Below are positions 61,701 through 64,000 of a stretch of 64,000 bases of DNA, one piece after another. Positions within the stretch are counted from its first letter, which is position 1. Each line of letters begins with the position of its first letter. The translations under genes and the position numbers were made by a program. A model generated the notes under the pieces. The model was given only the letters and a program-made list of their open reading frames with translations, ran no database searches and was not told where the DNA came from. This DNA is from Spirodela intermedia. Taxonomy: Eukaryota > Streptophyta > Magnoliopsida > Alismatales > Araceae. The stretch covers positions 5,767,386 through 5,831,385 of the forward strand of contig LR746267.1 of assembly GCA_902729315.2 (NCBI GenBank), given 5' to 3'.

Positions 61701-62902
61701 CTAAATGCTCTGTTTGTCAACGGACATCTTATATTAATAATCCCTCAAATAATCACCAGGTGAAGTTAGCATTGCAGTTGTGCGGCAGCTGCAACGCTGA
61801 CTGAACTCCCTCTTTGACTCTATATTGAATAAGAGTGGTGACATATCAGGATCGCCTAGGCTGTCCTTTCTTGTTGTAACGCACTAGTCAGAGGAAGTCA
61901 CAGTTTGAGTTTTATTGATCTAAACCTGAAAAAAAAAGGTATCAGAATGCTCATTACTTTATAATAACTTTTATTTCTACTCCCATTTCTTACACGAATA
62001 GGAGAATTTCCTTTTGTTCAACAATGTATGGAACCTGATGTTAACGTAGAAAATAAACAATGCATACAGTTTAGGAAATGTTGATCTTAATGCTCCAATT
62101 TGGATTAGATCAAGTTGACAAATTGTTGTCAAGGAAAAATACCAACTCACCCGAAACATCGTAAAAAACTGTAAAATCTATTTTCCTCGATTTGAAGGGT
62201 ATATGAAAAATATTTTAATAAAGAGAATAGATACAGATTATTTTACAATGACACTTTGACAGTATACTACCGTTTTATTAACCACTTTCCCCAAAATCAA
62301 ACAAAACCCCTCAGAAAAATTCTCATCTTTCAATGTTTGAGCTTTTGCCATTAATTATTTTCCCAAAGTTGGGCACCTCTTTTGCCATTATTTTTTTTGT
62401 CTAATAGCACTTCCTGACGAAAGTGACAACTTGAAAATCAATAGCATCAATCACCGGTTCAATACTTGATGAAGAGGCCTTTTTAAAAAATATTTTTTCA
62501 AGGGTTAACTGTTCCTGTTTTCCCTCGAGCGTAACATCATGTTAGCTATAGGAGAAGGAAAAAAAACCTTGTTTAATGTTGAAATCAGAGATCCCCCAGA
62601 ATTTTCCCTGTTCTCAGCAGCCTGAAATAGAGCGAAAGTTATGTTAGAAAGATAGCTAGAGCACAAGAGAAAAAACATGCATTTTTTTCTTCACGCACTT
62701 CTGAACAGGTTTTCATTCGAAGCCCAAACATGCCCAGAGAAGATCATGCGAGAAGAAATGACCATAACATGGCTGAAAGGCTAGTAAAATAAATCTCATT
62801 TTGGAGACAAATTACCTGTTGAATCCGAGTACGCTTCCGAAAAATCTGATCTTCATGGATGGCAATTGACTGTATAAAATATTCGACTCTTTCCAAAATC
62901 AC
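52729..62902 (-). CDS. XRN-family 5'-3' exoribonuclease, 3' part (gene runs off the right edge)
   Basis: Thirteen exons, in coding order: 62902-62816, 62621-62568, 58901-58809, 56462-56392, 56179-56051, 55943-55867, 55767-55727, 55634-55560, 55458-55301, 55220-55116, 55036-54961, 53706-53624, 53377-52729. Together 566 codons, all phases joining. Family sequence in order: [117 protein letters not shown], then a Gln/Pro-rich tail with [21 protein letters not shown] enzymes digest 5'-monophosphate RNA; plants have nuclear (XRN2/3) and cytoplasmic (XRN4) types. Which one this is cannot be told, since the N-terminal catalytic half lies beyond the window. Frame intact throughout. Confidence 0.92.
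53707..54960 (-). other. XRN intron holding the parent of the 43.7-kb duplicate
   Basis: 54215-54480 matches 43690-43990 (TAATTAGCATTATTA, CAATGAAATTATTTACCGTTG, GGATCAGCCCAGAAA, ATTTAACCCACA-like landmarks). Apart from that no feature was seen. Confidence 0.75.
56463..58808 (-). other. XRN intron, 2.35 kb
   Basis: AT-rich, with an (AT)n run at about 57799-57818. No gene or known element recognised. Confidence 0.75.
58902..62567 (-). other. XRN intron, 3.67 kb
   Basis: The longest visible XRN intron. No reading frame of recognisable family, no LTR or inverted repeat seen by eye. Confidence 0.75.
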
Positions 62903-64000
62903 CTAGAAAAAGGAAATACAAAACGACTGAGCCAATTGAACATACTAAGTCTTTGAAATGAGAAAACAGTTCAGGACTGGCAGAAGCATGAGTCTGCAGA
63001 ACTGTGCATTACGGTGATCTGAGGGCTCCTTGATATTTAGACATCAATGTGAGAACCTTTAGCTCTTTGAAAAGTTAAAGAAAACCCACAGTGAGACCCC
63101 ATATATTCAAGCAGTTTTTTAATAGTCAGCCAAAAACTTCCATGTGAAAGAAGTCTATTCCATCATGCTGAATAAGGGTATTAGATGGCAGGAAATAGTA
63201 ATAGATATGCCCACCTCCATTATGAAGGAATAAGAAACGTGTCCAAGATGGTAGATGCAAGGATGATTCTTCCATTGTCGAAGTGGAGACCAGTGAAGAG
63301 GATCCCATGATATCAACAAATGAAGAATATGCAATCTAAAGTTAATGGAATTCTTGGCTTCATGAGCATCGGAGATTTCAACTATACGGATAATGGATAT
63401 AGACGTTGGGAAGTGAAGAAGAATTATGAATAAAAATGGTAACTGGAGTGTGAAACTTACAGCTTAGCAATGTTTCTAAACTATGGAAAGATATCGCACA
63501 AGTTACTGATGTGATGAAAACAGGAACTAATGTTTGTATAGAAAATGGTCAGAAGTTACTGTTGTGAAACTTCACCACATCAAGAGCAATTTCATTTGCT
63601 ATATGTCACAGTGGAAGAAAATGAAACGTTTGGGCCAGAGGTTTTCAATACCACGATAGGTGGTGCCCAACTTTATGAGGAAACTTGTGCGAATGTCCAA
63701 ACATAAACACACACCACTTGTTTTTCAGTTTAATAGGAACGCCATCCGGTTCAATTTCATTTTCTCTCTAATGTTTAGTACCTTTTCAATATTTATTGAT
63801 TTATGCGACAGTATCTTATATTGTCTTGAATTGACAACAAAAACCTAAAACCTGAAAATATAAGAACTCGCATAGTTGAATATCTTTTCGAAATGTTTTC
63901 ACTTCTGCCAAGATTCCTCATTCGATACTAAAAACGCCTGATCCTCCCTTTAAATACATCCAACACATTGGAGATCTTTACTTCCCCTCAATGCATTTCC
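62903..64000 (-). other. XRN intron continuing past the window edge
   Basis: The next upstream exon should encode a GAI..LM.VYKR..GGYLTDSGE-type stretch. It is not found before 64000, so the intron is over 1.1 kb. Nothing else recognised. Confidence 0.65.

Overview
The window is nuclear DNA of a flowering plant. Its genes are split by GT-AG introns and encode plant proteins, and the two first exons with the highest GC (ferredoxin and FRIGIDA-like) look like those of a monocot or other non-eudicot angiosperm. The species cannot be fixed from the sequence. Six intact genes, one gene cut by the right edge, one pseudogene fragment and a retrotransposon block can be supported. I see no prokaryotic-type operon, defence system, CRISPR array or recognisable RNA gene.

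Layout. 0-2.1 kb is AT-rich and ends in a degenerate tandem repeat of about 160-200 bp. At 2.8-6.1 kb, minus strand, is prefoldin subunit 2, with a 2.7-kb 5'UTR intron that holds an element bounded by 136-bp inverted arms. At 6.66-7.12 kb, plus strand, is an intronless C-type plastid ferredoxin (FdC1-like), lying between two 427-bp, about 98% identical direct copies. At 7.67-10.0 kb, minus, is a FRIGIDA-like protein of the FRL4 type. At 10.44-16.35 kb, minus, is an XS-domain protein. At 17.64-25.77 kb, plus, is a PHD-finger/GNAT chromatin protein of the IDM1 type, which shares a 1.3-kb head-to-head promoter region with the XS gene. At 29-42 kb is a retrotransposon block: three Ty3/gypsy LTRs in two orientations, gypsy internal fragments and a decayed Ty1/copia element. 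Related copies of a roughly 600-bp sequence lie on both sides of it (26.85 and 42.94 kb). At 43.7-45.1 kb is a broken copy of part of an XRN exoribonuclease gene. At 46.95-52.28 kb, plus, is imidazoleglycerol-phosphate dehydratase (HISN5). At 52.7 kb to beyond the right edge, minus, is the 3' part of an intact XRN 5'-3' exoribonuclease gene, tail to tail with HISN5.

How the genes relate. They do not form one pathway: protein folding (prefoldin), plastid electron transfer, flowering/regulatory (FRL), RNA-silencing-type (XS), chromatin (PHD/GNAT), histidine biosynthesis and RNA decay. What links them is position. From memory, Arabidopsis carries the same families side by side in two paralogous places: At3g22425-22480 (HISN5A, XS, FRL4a, PFD2) and At4g14890-14920 (FdC1, FRL4b, HISN5B, PHD/GNAT). 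The window therefore looks like an old conserved gene block, later opened between the PHD/GNAT and HISN5 genes by about 20 kb of repeats.

All exon boundaries were placed by hand from splice signals, reading phase and family knowledge; no alignment program or database was used. Identity figures are counts or estimates by eye.
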